Assembly (NCBI GenBank): GCA_030685235.1
Contig: MU839080.1
Span: forward strand, 372,001 to 436,000
Reading direction: 5' to 3'
DNA: 64,000 nt
From: Copromyces sp. CBS 386.78
Lineage: Eukaryota; Ascomycota; Sordariomycetes; Sordariales; Sordariaceae
Part shown: piece by piece, positions 12,255-23,279 of the stretch
Layout: each line of letters opens with the position of its first letter
How positions within the stretch are numbered: the stretch's first letter is position 1
The notes under the pieces: model-generated
What the model saw: the letters and a program-made list of their open reading frames with translations, nothing else
Told to the model about the DNA's origin: nothing
Databases searched by the model: none
Translations under genes and position numbers: made by a program

Positions 12255-14056
12255 ATGGCGGAACCACAGCCCAAGGTAGACCTCTATGCGCCCTTCGAGC
12301 GCGACACCATCCTCGAGGTGCGCGCGAGCAAGATGAAGAAAATGAGGGGTCTCGACGTCATGAGCGGAATCGACAAGACCATCATCGACGGTCCCGTATA
12401 CGTCAGCCGCACCGGTTTGGAAGGCGATGAGAGCGATCCTACCTTCCATGGCGGCATCGACAAAGCCGTTCACGGCTGTAAGTCAAACCTCCAACTCACC
12501 CACAAAAAAAAAAAAAAAAATGTGACACCATACTAACCATCCAAACAGATTGTTCCTCCCACTACCCAACTTGGGCATCCGAGCACCCTTCCGCCGCCTC
12601 CGCCTTCGTCCCCGGCGGTTTCGGCGAAAACCTCGTCACAGCGCACATGAACGAGCGCAACGTCTGCATCGGCGACACCATGCTCGTCGGCAGCCCATCC
12701 ATCCTAACCACCAACCCCGACTCCTGCCTCCTCCTCCAAGTCTCCCTCCCGCGCCAGCCCTGCTTCAAACTCAACCACCGCTTCCAGCTCAAGAAATTCG
12801 CGCCCTTGACATGGAAGCACTCCCGAACAGGCTGGTACTACCGCGTCCTGCGTCCCGGTCTCGTCCAAGCCGGCGACGAAATCCGTCTCCTTTCCCGCCC
12901 GCATCCACAATGGTCCATCGAGCGAATCCAGGAGTATCTCCACCGCAACCAGGACGACGAAGCCATGAACGCCGAGCTGTCGCAAATCGAAGAACTGGGA
13001 GCAGAAAGTAGAGACGCGTTCAAAGCCCGCGTTGCCCGCTCGGCAGCTCGAAAAAAGAGAGCCGAGAAAGCAGCTCGATGGCGAGAGTTTCGCGTCGTCG
13101 AACGACGGCAGGAAACACCCCGGATCGTGTGTTTCGTTCTCGAAGCCATCGACCCCATCGTCCCTCCTCCAGGCGACGAAAAGTCCATCCTCCTGAAACC
13201 GGGCGCGCACGCCCGCGTTAAGCTCGGTAACGGGTTAGTCCGCGCGTACTCCATCGTCAGCCCCCACGATGCTTGTTCAGTGAACCGCTTCCAGCTGGGC
13301 ATAGCGCTCGAGCCTAACTCCCGCGGCGGCTCCGCCTTTTTCCACTCGCACGTCTTCGAGGGCCATTTGCTCCAAGTGTCGGCGAACTTCACCAACGCTG
13401 TTCCGAACGGGGCCAGCGCAGGGGGAATTTCTCACCATATTTACGTCGCGGGCGGGGTGGGTATCACTGCTTTTCTGCCAAATCTGGAACATTTCCAGAG
13501 CATCCACGTTAGTTGCGAGTTGCATTATGCCGTTCGGTCTAGCGAGGATATTCCCTTCCGCGAAAGGCTGGAGAAGTTAAACAAGGGGACGTGCGCGGTC
13601 AAGATCTACGATAAGACCAAGGGGGCGAGGCTGAATATCGAAGGGATTGTGAAGGACATACCGTGGAACACACTGATTTACTTCTGCGGTCCCCGCTCGC
13701 TGATGCTCGACGCCGCGGAGCAAGTCGAAAAGTACAGGATTCCAGAGGGGGAGGTGCACTTTGAGGCTTTCGAGGCGGATATCAGTGGGGATCCGTTTGA
13801 GGTTGTTGTGGCGAACAGAGACAACAAGACGGTGCAGGTAGGAGGGGAGGAGACATTGCTGGAGGTTCTGCAAAAGGAGTTTGGAGATGAGGAGGTGGAA
13901 GGTAGTTGTTGCGTGGGGAATTGCGGGACTTGTAAGGTTAACTTGAGGGGTGGGAGGGTGGAACATAGGGGGACGGCGTTGTCGGCAGAGGAGAAGGAGG
14001 GGGCAATGTTGGCTTGTGTTAGTAGGGGAATTGGGAGGATCGTTATTGAGATTTGA
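12255..14056 (+). CDS. MOSC domain - flavin reductase - [2Fe-2S] ferredoxin fusion protein
   Basis: Exons 12255-12477 and 12549-14056, 576 aa, phase kept across the 71-bp intron. Residues 1-200 are a MOSC domain of the YiiM type (VYVSRTGLEGDESDPTFHGGIDKAVHGY, then PGGFGENLVT and IGDTMLVG), a fold tied to molybdenum-cofactor sulfur transfer and to reduction of N-hydroxylated bases. Residues 245-460 form an FAD/NAD-binding reductase of the phthalate dioxygenase reductase type: RAYSIVSP for flavin, VAGGVGITAFLP for the nucleotide and FCGPRSLM near the end. Residues 490-576 are a plant-type ferredoxin with cluster ligands Cys528, Cys533, Cys536 and Cys564. The order MOSC-reductase-ferredoxin implies NAD(P)H to flavin to Fe-S to a MOSC-bound substrate. 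The substrate is unknown. The intron contains a 17-A run. Confidence 0.93.
12504..12520 (+). repeat. Poly(A) run of 17 inside the MOSC-fusion intron
   Basis: Uninterrupted run of 17 adenines about 25 bp after the splice donor. Its length is likely to vary between strains or reads. It does not affect the coding phase. Confidence 0.95.
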
Positions 14057-14729
14057 AGAAGGGATGAGGGGAAGCGTGACGTGACGAGTGGAAAGGGAGA
14101 GGATCCTGTTCTTTTTCATTCAGCAAGCGTTCGGTTATAGAAAGATTAGATTCAGATACCAAAGACATTATGGCCCATATTCAAAAGCTTGTGACCCTAA
14201 ATTGGCTTTGTCAGTAACATCAGGGGTCATATATGCACCGAATCAAAACGAGCAACACGGTCTTCAAACGGGTTGGAGACAGTCTTCGGCACACGGCTTT
14301 ATATATAAACGAATGGCAATGTTGTATTTGCTTTGACTAGCTGCTGGGAGTGTGAACAGTATCTCTGAAGCGTTCGAAATACTCTCAAGTTTGACCCTCA
14401 ACAAGCTTCAAATACCCTTATTGCCGCTTGGAAACTATATATGCCATGCAGAATGCTGGCCATCCCCAGCCAGATGCCCGCCAGAAATGCCACTGCGATA
14501 TAGGTAGAAAGTGGCCCTTCAAATCGGACATCGATCGGATATATTAACCACTGACTCCACGTTCACTTCTTTGTTTCTTTCCCCCAACTACTCCCCGTCC
14601 AGACCCACAGGCTTCTTGACCAACTAACCGAGTTCCAAGCACACATATCATGAAAGCTATAAAACCGTGCAATGTTAACTGTCCATCATCCCCCGTGTTG
14701 ACCATCTCAACTACATGGACAGAAGCTGA
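14057..14729. other. Intergenic between convergent genes
   Basis: 670 bp of 3' flank for the MOSC fusion (plus) and the first Gag-like gene (minus). Nothing recognisable was seen. Confidence 0.6.
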
Positions 14730-16343
14730 TTACCAATGGCGCGGGTCCGAAGGTCCAAACGGACGTTTCTTAATCCTCAATCTGGGCTTTCCATCCGGGC
14801 CTTGCTCGGCCGCACGCAAATAACAAGCAAAAGTCTCAGGACCGAAAGGATCGAAATCTTCTTTGGGGGGTTCAGGAGGCTGCTGCACAGAGGTAGCAGC
14901 TTGGGACGGGCTGACGAGGCTATTCTGGTGGCTCTGGCCATGATGGTTTTCGGTGTTGGTCCATGAATTGACTTCGGTGTTGGTCCAAGAGTTACCCAAG
15001 AGCCAATGATGGATTTGCTTCTGGCGGTTGATGTGATCCGGGACAGTGTTAGAGGGATTGACGAAACGGGGACCTTTCTGAGGATTGCCGTTATTAGTAG
15101 GACCAAAACCACCAGGCTGCTGAGGAGTGCCGTCGGTCTGGTGGCTGGTGTTAGTAGCAGAACCGGAAGGCTGGGCGTTGGAAGACTTGCTGACGCCTGT
15201 GTTGGTATCTCGAGCAGCAGTTGAAGTTACAGCCTTCTTCACGCTCAACCGGCTACTGTTGGAAGTAGGTGACGGGATGGTGGTGTTAGTGTTGGGACCC
15301 TTGCTGCCAGCGTTAACCTCGCTCTGGGGCGTGATGTTGCTGATATCGGTGTTGGTGGGTGAGTCGTCATTGTTGAGGGTTTCGTTGGTGGTCATACTCT
15401 GACTGCCGACCTGGGTAGTGCCATGTAAAACACCGTTGGGAGTGGTGGTCAGGTCAGAGGGCTTGATGGTCTTCAAATCATCGTCGGCTGCGGTCGAGAT
15501 CCAGGCGTTCGGGGTATCAGAACGGGGAACGTTGCAGTTGGAAGCCTCATTGTAGGTTTGATTCTGAGTCGACTCGGCCTGGGTGCCATTTTCCTGGTGA
15601 GCCTCCGTATAGGTAGCCTGCGTGCTCTTTTCCTCAGTCGCATTCATGAGGGTGGCCTGGGTGCCCTTTTCCTGAGTAGGCTTGTTGCAGACAATGATAG
15701 TAGCGCTCATAGCTTCCTGCTCAGCTGCCTTCTTTGCGATCAACGGAACAATATCCTTCTCGATCAGAGACCCAGTGGTCTTGCCGTGAAGCACCATCTT
15801 TGTCCAGGCATCGTCGTAGGAACTGATACCTTTCAGCAGCAACATACCCATGAGCTCGTCTGAAACATCGAAAGCCGCACGCTTGAGACGACGGCGGAGC
15901 CAAAGAGCTCTGTCCAAGAAGGCGTGAAGGTTGGGGAACTGAGAGTGATGGATGTCGGTGAGCTCCTTGACAAGTCGGAATTTGTGCTCAGCGGAGATCT
16001 TGCTGTCCCACTTGAGCACAGCGTGGTAGAGGCTGCGCGGGTCCAAGGAATGCATCCCGTAGTAACCGAGGGCTTGGACCTTGGTGAGAATGGGCTGAAT
16101 GCTGTTTGAGAGAATGGTGTAGGCAAGGACCTTCTTCCTATTGAAGCGTTTGTGATCATCTCTCGGGGCGGTGCTGGCAGGAGCCTGCTCGTCGCCGGTG
16201 ATGATATCGTTGACATCAAAGTAGCGCATCTGAAGGAGGAGTGCATCATGCCAAACCTCGAAATTCTCCTCGCCGCTCAGGGAAGGGATTTTGGGAAGCT
16301 GAGGGAACGCAGGAAAGTCTGCGTTGGGGTTTCCGGATGCCAT
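14730..16343 (-). CDS. Ty1/copia Gag-like protein 1 (intact, long Thr/Asn-rich tail)
   Basis: Single open frame of 537 aa from ATG 16343. The frame runs upstream to 16436 but without an ATG, so 16343 is preferred. Residues 20-215 form an alpha-helical Gag-type domain as in the N-terminal region of Ty1/copia polyproteins: LSGEENFEVWHDALL (22-36), LYHAVLKWDSK (105-115), LVKELTDIHHSQF (124-136), LDRALWLRRRLKR (143-155) and SDELMGMLLLKGIS (161-174). No zinc knuckle, protease, integrase or reverse transcriptase follows. Residues 220-500 are low-complexity Thr/Asn/Ser/Gln, with three GTQA/STQA-type repeats and a tandem NSWTNTE repeat. The end is a Pro-rich then basic segment (RLRIKKRPFGPSDPRHW). 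Base composition is normal, not RIP-mutated. Three diverged relatives lie at 17999-19050, 19244-20111 and 36245-36991 on the same strand. It could be a domesticated capsid gene or a decaying element fragment. Confidence 0.72.
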   Translation of the reverse strand: MASGNPNADFPAFPQLPKIPSLSGEENFEVWHDALLLQMRYFDVNDIITGDEQAPASTAPRDDHKRFNRKKVLAYTILSNSIQPILTKVQALGYYGMHSLDPRSLYHAVLKWDSKISAEHKFRLVKELTDIHHSQFPNLHAFLDRALWLRRRLKRAAFDVSDELMGMLLLKGISSYDDAWTKMVLHGKTTGSLIEKDIVPLIAKKAAEQEAMSATIIVCNKPTQEKGTQATLMNATEEKSTQATYTEAHQENGTQAESTQNQTYNEASNCNVPRSDTPNAWISTAADDDLKTIKPSDLTTTPNGVLHGTTQVGSQSMTTNETLNNDDSPTNTDISNITPQSEVNAGSKGPNTNTTIPSPTSNSSRLSVKKAVTSTAARDTNTGVSKSSNAQPSGSATNTSHQTDGTPQQPGGFGPTNNGNPQKGPRFVNPSNTVPDHINRQKQIHHWLLGNSWTNTEVNSWTNTENHHGQSHQNSLVSPSQAATSVQQPPEPPKEDFDPFGPETFACYLRAAEQGPDGKPRLRIKKRPFGPSDPRHW

Positions 16344-17109
16344 CTTGGTGACTGAGTCAAATGGGCGATGACGGAATGTGTGTTGAGAAATATCTGATGG
16401 TGAGGTGGAAGGTGAGAATGACTTGAAATCGGGCAAATGTATGGTAGACGAGTAGAACTGCCTGTGGGCGTAGTTGTCAGATTGATGGAAGGGTCGTTCA
16501 ACGATCTTGGCAGACGTGGGACACGAGCCCAGGAGATGGTTGATGTTGGTTTTGTTGTTGTTGGGAGAAACAATTCCTGGAAAACTTCGAGACTTGAAGG
16601 CAAGAAGTTATGCGCGAGGGTTTTAAGGAAGGAAGGAAGGAGGTTGGCCTGGGCAGAACTGGCGCGAAGGTGGGGGGAGTCTGTTGACATGCCTCCATTA
16701 ATAGGTGGAAATGGATCATGCAAAGTGATTCATTTTTATCCGAAGTCGAAGACCGGTCGTTCTATTGACCTACACACTAGTAGTGGTGTTTGTAACTGAC
16801 TGGGAAGGAAGGAGCGTTTCGTCTTGTCGTGACTACCTTGCAACTCTCGCAGATCGGCGGATTAAGTTCGGACGATTGCACCAGGTGACATCAAAAGCGT
16901 AAAATACATCTAGGAAAATACACACGCGGACAGCGTGGAATAAACACCTCAAGAGATCTGACCTGTGATCATGAATGGGTAGTTCACCTTGCCAGTATAA
17001 GGGTAAGGGAAAATGAGGGTCAATAGGCTTTTACAGCTGTGCGGTGTTTTTATCACAGGATGGGTAGACGTAGTTTTTCAGGGGTATGCACTCGAAGGGA
17101 TGAAAACCG

Positions 17110-17140
<31 letters not shown>

Positions 17141-17998
17141 AAAAAAAAAAAAAAAAAAAAAAAAAGCCCGAAAAAATAAAAATTAAGCGATTATAAATTT
17201 AAAAAAACAGGCGGGGATTGAATTACCAACCACAGTTTTTATNNNNNNNNNNGTTTGTTTGCTCTTGTTGGTGCTCCTGGTCGGGGCCCCCGCGCCGGCG
17301 GCCCCCCGCCCCCCCCCCCCCGCGCCCCCGCCCCCCCCCCCCCCCCCCCCCCTCGAGGTAAAAGTGCAATACATGTACCAACAAGCGCGAAACTATCCAA
17401 GTGAAGCGATGATAAAGTTATACCAACAGGAGGGGATGGACTTCGCAAGCGAAGTGTTGATAAAGTCATATCATGGAAGGGTGGGCGTTCACAAGTCAAG
17501 TAGGTACCTTAAGGACTGATAAACTCTCATCACCTCAAGTGAGCGGGTGTGGTTGGGTGGGGATCTAGAAAAAGACCAAGTGGTATTCTAATGAACAATT
17601 GTCATACCTGGCATACTCACAGACGAGGATGACACAAGTGATGAAAAATGTATCATCTGTGGTGGAGTGCGGTGTGTGGAAACTTCAGATCAAGTTTGAG
17701 AAGAGAGGGAAAAACAAGCTCACGTCGCCTGGCACGACTACACAGGTGACAGCGGATCTTCCTTTGGAGTGTGTGTTTTCACCAGAGGTCTTGTGTACGT
17801 CGCAAGATGAATAGGGTAACTTTATGACCTGGCATGAATAAACGAGTTAACTTTGGAAAAGAATGGTCCATCACCTGGCAACAATGCACAGGTGAGTGAT
17901 GAGTGATGATCACCGAGGTGAAACTCGTAGATCAAAATGGGCGAGGAAGCATGATCAGTAGAGTATGATCATGGTGCTTCCTCAAGCCCTTGGTGCTT
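16344..17998. other. Spacer with assembly gap between Gag-like copies 1 and 2
   Basis: Contains the upstream region of Gag-like copy 1, long homopolymer runs and the N gap (17115-17352), and a pair of imperfect direct repeats of about 28 bp near 17398 and 17446 (CAAGYGAAG...TGATAAAG). Open frames here are short and, around the gap, are made of homopolymer translation. No gene is supported. Confidence 0.6.
17114..17352. other. Assembly gap (10 N at 17243-17252) flanked by G, A and C homopolymers
   Basis: A run of G beginning about 17115 passes straight into a run of A ending about 17165. Then come the ten N at 17243-17252 and, from about 17307, nearly pure C. Ten N is a placeholder for a gap of unknown size. 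Homopolymer blocks on both sides are typical of failing sequence ends rather than real DNA, so nothing between about 17110 and 17355 should be interpreted biologically. Confidence 0.9.
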
Positions 17999-19050
17999 TT
18001 ATTGACGGGCAGAGCACCTTTCGCAGACGCCGTTAGGACCAGAATACCGGTCTTTGGCAATGCGGCGCGTGGGATTGTCACCATCCTGTTGATTTCTGAA
18101 CCCGACCGCAAGTTCGCGGAGTTGCTTTTCGGTGATGTTTTTGCCGAGCCACGTATCCTTGAGGTGAATCTTGATTCGGGATTCAAGTTCGCAGAGTTCG
18201 ATTTCGGCGCGTGCTTCGCGGCGCTCTCTTTCTAGCTTGTCCATGGCGTATTTGTAGCCAATCTCGGCATCGAGTTGACTTTGGGTGGTGATTTTTCCAT
18301 CATCGATATCCCTATACAGACGTTCGGCCCAGTCCCAATCGTATGTTTCTAAGCCTCTAAGGAGAACAAACATGTAGATGCTTTTCCGGAAGAGGGATGC
18401 CCAGCCGCTCAAAACGCGAACGAAGCCAGAAACCTTTGTCATGGTAGGCCTTGAGGTCCGACTTATGTTGACAGTGGCACATGTTCCAGAACTCTCGCAT
18501 GAGACGGGACACATTATTGTAAGGGCGGTGGGAACCCCAGCGATGGATGGCATTCCATAGGATTTTGGCGCGATCGTTGACGTTAAGTGTCCAACGCCCA
18601 CTGGACGTAAGTTGCGGCAAGATGTAGGCTTGATGCTGTCGTAAATGATGCGGAAGGCGCATTTCCTTCTTTCTGCAACGCGTTTTCGGTTCAATCTGGC
18701 TATGCGACGGTCGCCTCCTTGGGGCGGTGATGTCTCCGTGCCCTCACTAAAACCTTCGAGAAAGAAGGCGTGGACGTTGCCATGAACCGCAATCTCCATT
18801 CCTCGAAATTTTCATCACCTTGGAGATCCGGAATAGGAAAGAGCGGACTGTTCTTCGAACGACATTGCTTCCATTCACGCCATAGCTCTTTGACTTCTTG
18901 ACGAGGAACATTTAAGGCAGTGCTGGTTAGATAGTTAGTTAGCCTGGTTGTACAGTGAAGGGGGTTTAACATTTCGAGCCTGACTGTAATGAATGGAGAT
19001 GGACGAGCCACACCACACAGGTGAGCCAAATTCGTTGGGTCGGCTGTCAT
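17999..19050 (-). pseudogene. Gag-like copy 2, broken by frameshifts
   Basis: Homology to the Gag-like family continues along the minus strand but changes reading frame three times. The first part (from about 18880) has LQGDENFEEWRLRF. A second frame from about 18790 gives FLEGFSEGTETSPP and RKCAFRIIYDSIKP. A third frame, about 18630-18370, gives ILWNAIHRWGSHRP, LKAYHDKGFWLRSRFERLGIP. The second frame then resumes to a stop at 17999 with a Glu/Arg-rich coiled-coil-like end. These blocks align in order with copies 1, 3 and 4. The breaks lie near 18790, 18625 and 18370. They may be real decay or sequencing errors, since the assembly gap is only 0.7 kb away. A CTAAC...CAG intron end near 18920 suggests an upstream exon. 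Confidence 0.68.
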
Positions 19051-19243
19051 GGTTCAGGTATGGCTGTGCGCTGCGTTTGGAAATTGAGGGAGGTGAATTT
19101 GAGGCGATTGTTAAATTCCTTAAAAGATACCTATATCTGGTGACGAGGAACATATGAAGTGCCTGGGGGTCTTGGTGAAAGAATTGCGAACCATGTCACA
19201 ACGGAGGGAGAGATGCTCCCTCTACACCTGGCCAGCGGTCTCT

Positions 19244-20111
19244 TTAATAGAAAGAGGCGCGTTGCCTGCCACCACCTCTTCGAGGATGTTTGGGATGACG
19301 TCCACGGGCATTACGGTGCCTCTTAGGATGTTGTGGCTTGTTTGACTTTGCCGCTGCTTGACTCTGCCACACGGATACCCAGGACGCCTTAAGCTCGATC
19401 TTTTGGCACAAAGTCGAGTAACTCCAGTCCGAAGACTCTATGTACATGGATGGACGTTACCCAGTTTTCGTCGGGATACCCGCTCAACCCGCTGATGACA
19501 TACGTCTTCATCAGCTCGTCAGCAATCGGCACACCGGCACGCTCGAGGCGCCAGCGAAGCCAATTAGCTCGGCCCGTAAGTTCGTTGAGGTTATTGAACT
19601 GAGAGTGATGTATGTTGCTGAGTTCCCTCACCAACTTGACTTTGCCAAGTGGGCCGAGGTGTTCGCCGAGATCCCAGCGGTGAATGGCATCCCACAGGGC
19701 TTGGGGATCGAAGTCATCCGGCCATTGGTCGGCGCGATATCCGTAGAGCAAGAGCTTCGAATGAATAGGCTCGCTGCTCTTAAAGATGATTTCATAAGCG
19801 CATAGCCTTCTCTCTTCGAAAACCTCAAGGTCCAGTATATCCTCGGCAGTGTCACTTGGGGGAGGCGTTTCCGTCCCCTTGACAAAACCCTCAAGACCTT
19901 GGCTTCTTGTAGTGCGTAGGACTCTGAGTTCCCATACATCGAAGTTTTCCTCTCCCTTGAGTTCTGGAAGATACAAGTGGGCATCTGGGTTGCCGCCTTT
20001 CCAATGGGGCCATCTTGGATGACATTTGTCGTTGTCTCGCTCCTGGACTTTTTCATCAGGGACGCTCGAGATAGAGCTGGTAAAAGTGTTAGTCGGGTTT
20101 TCCAAAGTCAA
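19244..20111 (-). pseudogene. Gag-like copy 3, frameshifted near its 3' end and cut off from its 5' exon
   Basis: The open frame to the stop at 19389 encodes the whole Gag-like domain: LKGEENFDVWELRVL, GLEGFVKGTETPPP, LWDAIHRWDLGE, LVRELSNIHHSQF, RANWLRWRLERAGVPIADELMKTYVISGL. After YPDENWVTSIH the family match moves to another frame (MYIESSDWSYSTLCQKIELK...) that continues to 19244. That frame ends in the Arg/Lys-rich tail shared with copy 4, so about one base is gained or lost near 19445. No ATG starts this frame. A typical intron end, CTAAC...CAG, lies at 20077-20092, with coding sequence from 20076, so the start codon should be in an upstream exon. Only 186 bp separate that splice site from the retrotransposon LTR, so the upstream exon and promoter may have been displaced by the insertion. 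Confidence 0.7.
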
Positions 20112-20257
20112 CAGGTTGAAATCTCAAAGCTATAGGGGAAGAGACAAAATCAGGCCGGCGGTATGTGCATCTTCACAATAATATTCACCTCTGTATGGAA
20201 GCAGCAGCTATGGTGACCAAAGGGGTAGCACAAGGTGCTCGGATGGCGAGGTGAAGA

Positions 20258-20262
20258 GGATG
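20258..20262 (+). repeat. Target-site duplication GGATG, left
   Basis: GGATG directly precedes the left LTR and recurs exactly after the right LTR at 35355-35359, marking a single integration event for the whole 15.1-kb block. Confidence 0.9.
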
Positions 20263-20443
20263 TGTGAAACAGGCTGAACAATACAACGAAAGGAATCAAT
20301 GATGATGGTGATGTATTGAGTTGGTAAGAGGGAGATTCGTAGAGTCTGGAGGTCTAGAAATGAGGGAGAGGGAGCCCTGTGCGGTAGAGCTATAGCTGGG
20401 TGGAGATATGGCTAGCGCAGTACGTAATAGCTCACCTCCAATA
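20263..20443 (-). repeat. LTR, left (3' LTR in element orientation)
   Basis: 181 bp, starting TGTGAAACAGG and ending CACCTCCAATA on the plus strand. Identical in length to the other two LTRs and less mutated than the middle one. Confidence 0.92.
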
Positions 20444-21240
20444 CACCCCTATAGACCGAAAGACTTTCAAAACGAGTTAAGGGAGCTAATCTAAACTATA
20501 CTATACTATTTACATAGTGATGATTCTTTCTGGTATTTCAATCCGCCTAGGGAATCTTCTATTAAATAAAGCCTATTAACTTTACGAACTTTACGTGCTT
20601 ATCTACCTTCAACAGTTTTGTTAACCCGTCTACTAGTATTATATCGCCGGCTAAATAAATTACATTAATCGCCTTCTTTTTTATTTATTCTATTAACTAT
20701 TTATATTGTATATTAATATAACGGTTTCGAATTAGGATATTTATATTAAATACCTAGTTTCTAATATTTTCGCTATCCGTATAAAGGATTTAGTTAGTAT
20801 TAATATTAAGACCTAAGTCTTTTAATATACTTTTAATTTATTTAAGAGATTTCATTATTAGTATTAAATTTACAAATTCCGCCTCTATTGTATTAGTAGT
20901 AACGAAACTTTATTTTTTTGACTTCTAATAAATAAAGCTATAAGTAAAGAATAGGACGTACCCTATTATATTCTTCCTATTTAGGATATTATTTATAAAA
21001 GAGGTATCCACGTATATTTTAAATTATAAATCGTTAGTTAATAATAAGCGGCTTCCTAGAATAATTCCCAAATTTGAATATTTAGTAAGGTATCGATAAA
21101 AATATTTTATTACTATAATATAGCGGTTAATCGGTTTTGTATTACCTTTATATAATTTACTAACGGTAAACGTAATATTTAGTCGGGTATTTGTTAAAAG
21201 ATAGTTTAGGGTATTAATATTCTTAATATACGGTTTTTAT

Positions 21241-21548
21241 TAATTAGAAACCTCCTTACCCCTATAAATCTTATAATCCGGAAGCTATAGAATTTTCGTC
21301 GGGTAGAGATTTTAATTTTGGCTTATAAATTTACTAGAAGTATATCGATTAATAATAATCTTGTAATAATATTATTATAATATAAATACGGTACGTTCGG
21401 TACGATTCTTAACAATATTAAAATTTAAGAAGGTTTTTATTAAGCTTAAATACTTTATTTTAAAATATTTTTCGAAGGTAGTCTTAATATAATTAATAAT
21501 AGTTTAATTAGTTATTATTATTAGGAAGTCGTTAATATAAAGGACTAA
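21241..21548 (-). pseudogene. Reverse transcriptase active-site remnant, copia type, copy 1
   Basis: On the minus strand around 21545-21525 the codons read L-Y-I-N-D-F-L, which matches the copia YVDD box after two TpG-to-TpA changes. Downstream the frame keeps copia spacing: an IK..F.KYFK.K.L block, then FLNFNIVRNRTERTVFI, then QQYYKIIINRY-like residues. It is interrupted by RIP stop codons. This places pol on the minus strand and identifies the superfamily. Confidence 0.75.
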
Positions 21549-23279
21549 TAAAGTACTTAATTTATTATTAATTAATAGGTATAGATTTATAAATATAAGT
21601 ATAAAATTTAATACTTTTAAAACGGGTAATAATATTTTAAATTAGAATAATAGCGATCGCTTTAAATTATATAAAGTTCGAAGTAAAAGGTATACCTAAT
21701 CGCAATTACGTTTTTCTAAACTTATTAATTATTTAACAAAATATTATTTATTATTAATCGTTTTAATAAATATACTGAAAAATATGGTTTAAAATTAAAT
21801 TACTCGTATTCGAAGTCGTTAATAACTATAATATAAAGGAATAATTTAACGCTAACCGAATTAGCGACGGCGGTATAGATATTTTGAAAATCCTATTTAT
21901 CCGTTTCGAAGTTTCTATATACTATTTATCTAATTTTAATTGTAAATTCTTTCGAGTTAATTTTATACTTTTTATTATATATTTATTTTTTAAGAAGGAC
22001 TTATATAGTTAGAGTATATTTAATTAATTAGTAAATACCTATATTTTTAAGAGATTTAACCTATTTCTACATTATTAATAATTAATATTCTTTAAAGTTC
22101 TTTATTTTCTTAGCTTAATTGTAATTTTTAGGGATATTTCGATTAATTAATTAAAATAGATTATAAAGTACCTTTATCGTTATAAAATAATATATTAGAA
22201 TTCGTATTATATAATTAGTTTTTACAATATTATAAAAGAGGGTAGGGAGATCCGGTTTAGGATTAACGACTTTATTATTACTATTAATAATATATTAAAC
22301 ATCATATTTAAAATTTATTAGTTTGGTTATTAATTAACAAGGTCTACCTTTACGTACTTCTAAAAGTATTATTAGTACGGTAATTTTAGAGGGTTAATTA
22401 AATTGAACGTTTAGTTAAACTGTAGTAGATTATTAAAATTAATTATTTAATAGGGTTTTTATTTACTGAAAGTAATTTATAGAAAATAGGTCCGGTTTAG
22501 ATCTTTCTTGCTTAGAAAGCTATTGTTAAAATAGGGTATTAAATTAGAGTTTAGCGATTTCTAGCTCTAAATCTAGATTTAAAACTTTTAGAATAGGTAT
22601 AATTCTATTAAATATACCCGGGAATGGATCTTCTTCGTTAAAATTATTAAAATTTTTAAAATTTTCTTTTTATTTTATTAATTGTATTAGTTTATTGGGC
22701 AAAGGATTGGGAGATAGTAAAAGTTTATTAAATATTAGGGATGGAGTATAGTTTAGTCCTAGGGTAGGATTTAGAAATAATTACCTTATTATTAGGGCGG
22801 ATTGCGCTAATTAAGGTATTAGAGACGGTTAAAGTATTAGAGCCTATTATTAGGGTTTTAGGGACTTTATTAATTTAAATATAACGTATTAAGTTTTTAA
22901 TAGATTAATTATAATATTTTTCTTTTTTATAGTAGGATTAAACTTATTAATAATTTATTACGAGGGAATTAAGGATTTTACCGTAGAAGGAATTCGAATA
23001 CCTATAACGTTAATTTAATATTATATATTAAATTTAATAATATTTTTAATTTTTTAAATAATTTAGTCGCTAAAGATAATTATATACTTAAAAATAGCCT
23101 CTTTTAGGGTTTTTAATTAATTATCCTTTTTAACGAATTTAATAGCGTTAGTATAAATAATTTAATTAGTTTCTAAATTTTAGATTTAATAAATACGGCC
23201 GTATTAATTATTATAATTAATTAGTTTGCCCGGGCGGTTTCGTTTTTGGAATTTATTACTTTTAGTACGTTTTTAGGGT

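Noticed and set aside
16344..16436. 31-residue N-terminal extension of Gag-like 1
   Set aside because: No ATG in the extension; would need an upstream spliced exon, which I could not establish.
17259..17519. Pro/Gly-rich open frames around the N gap
   Set aside because: Translation of C or G homopolymers and N; artefact.
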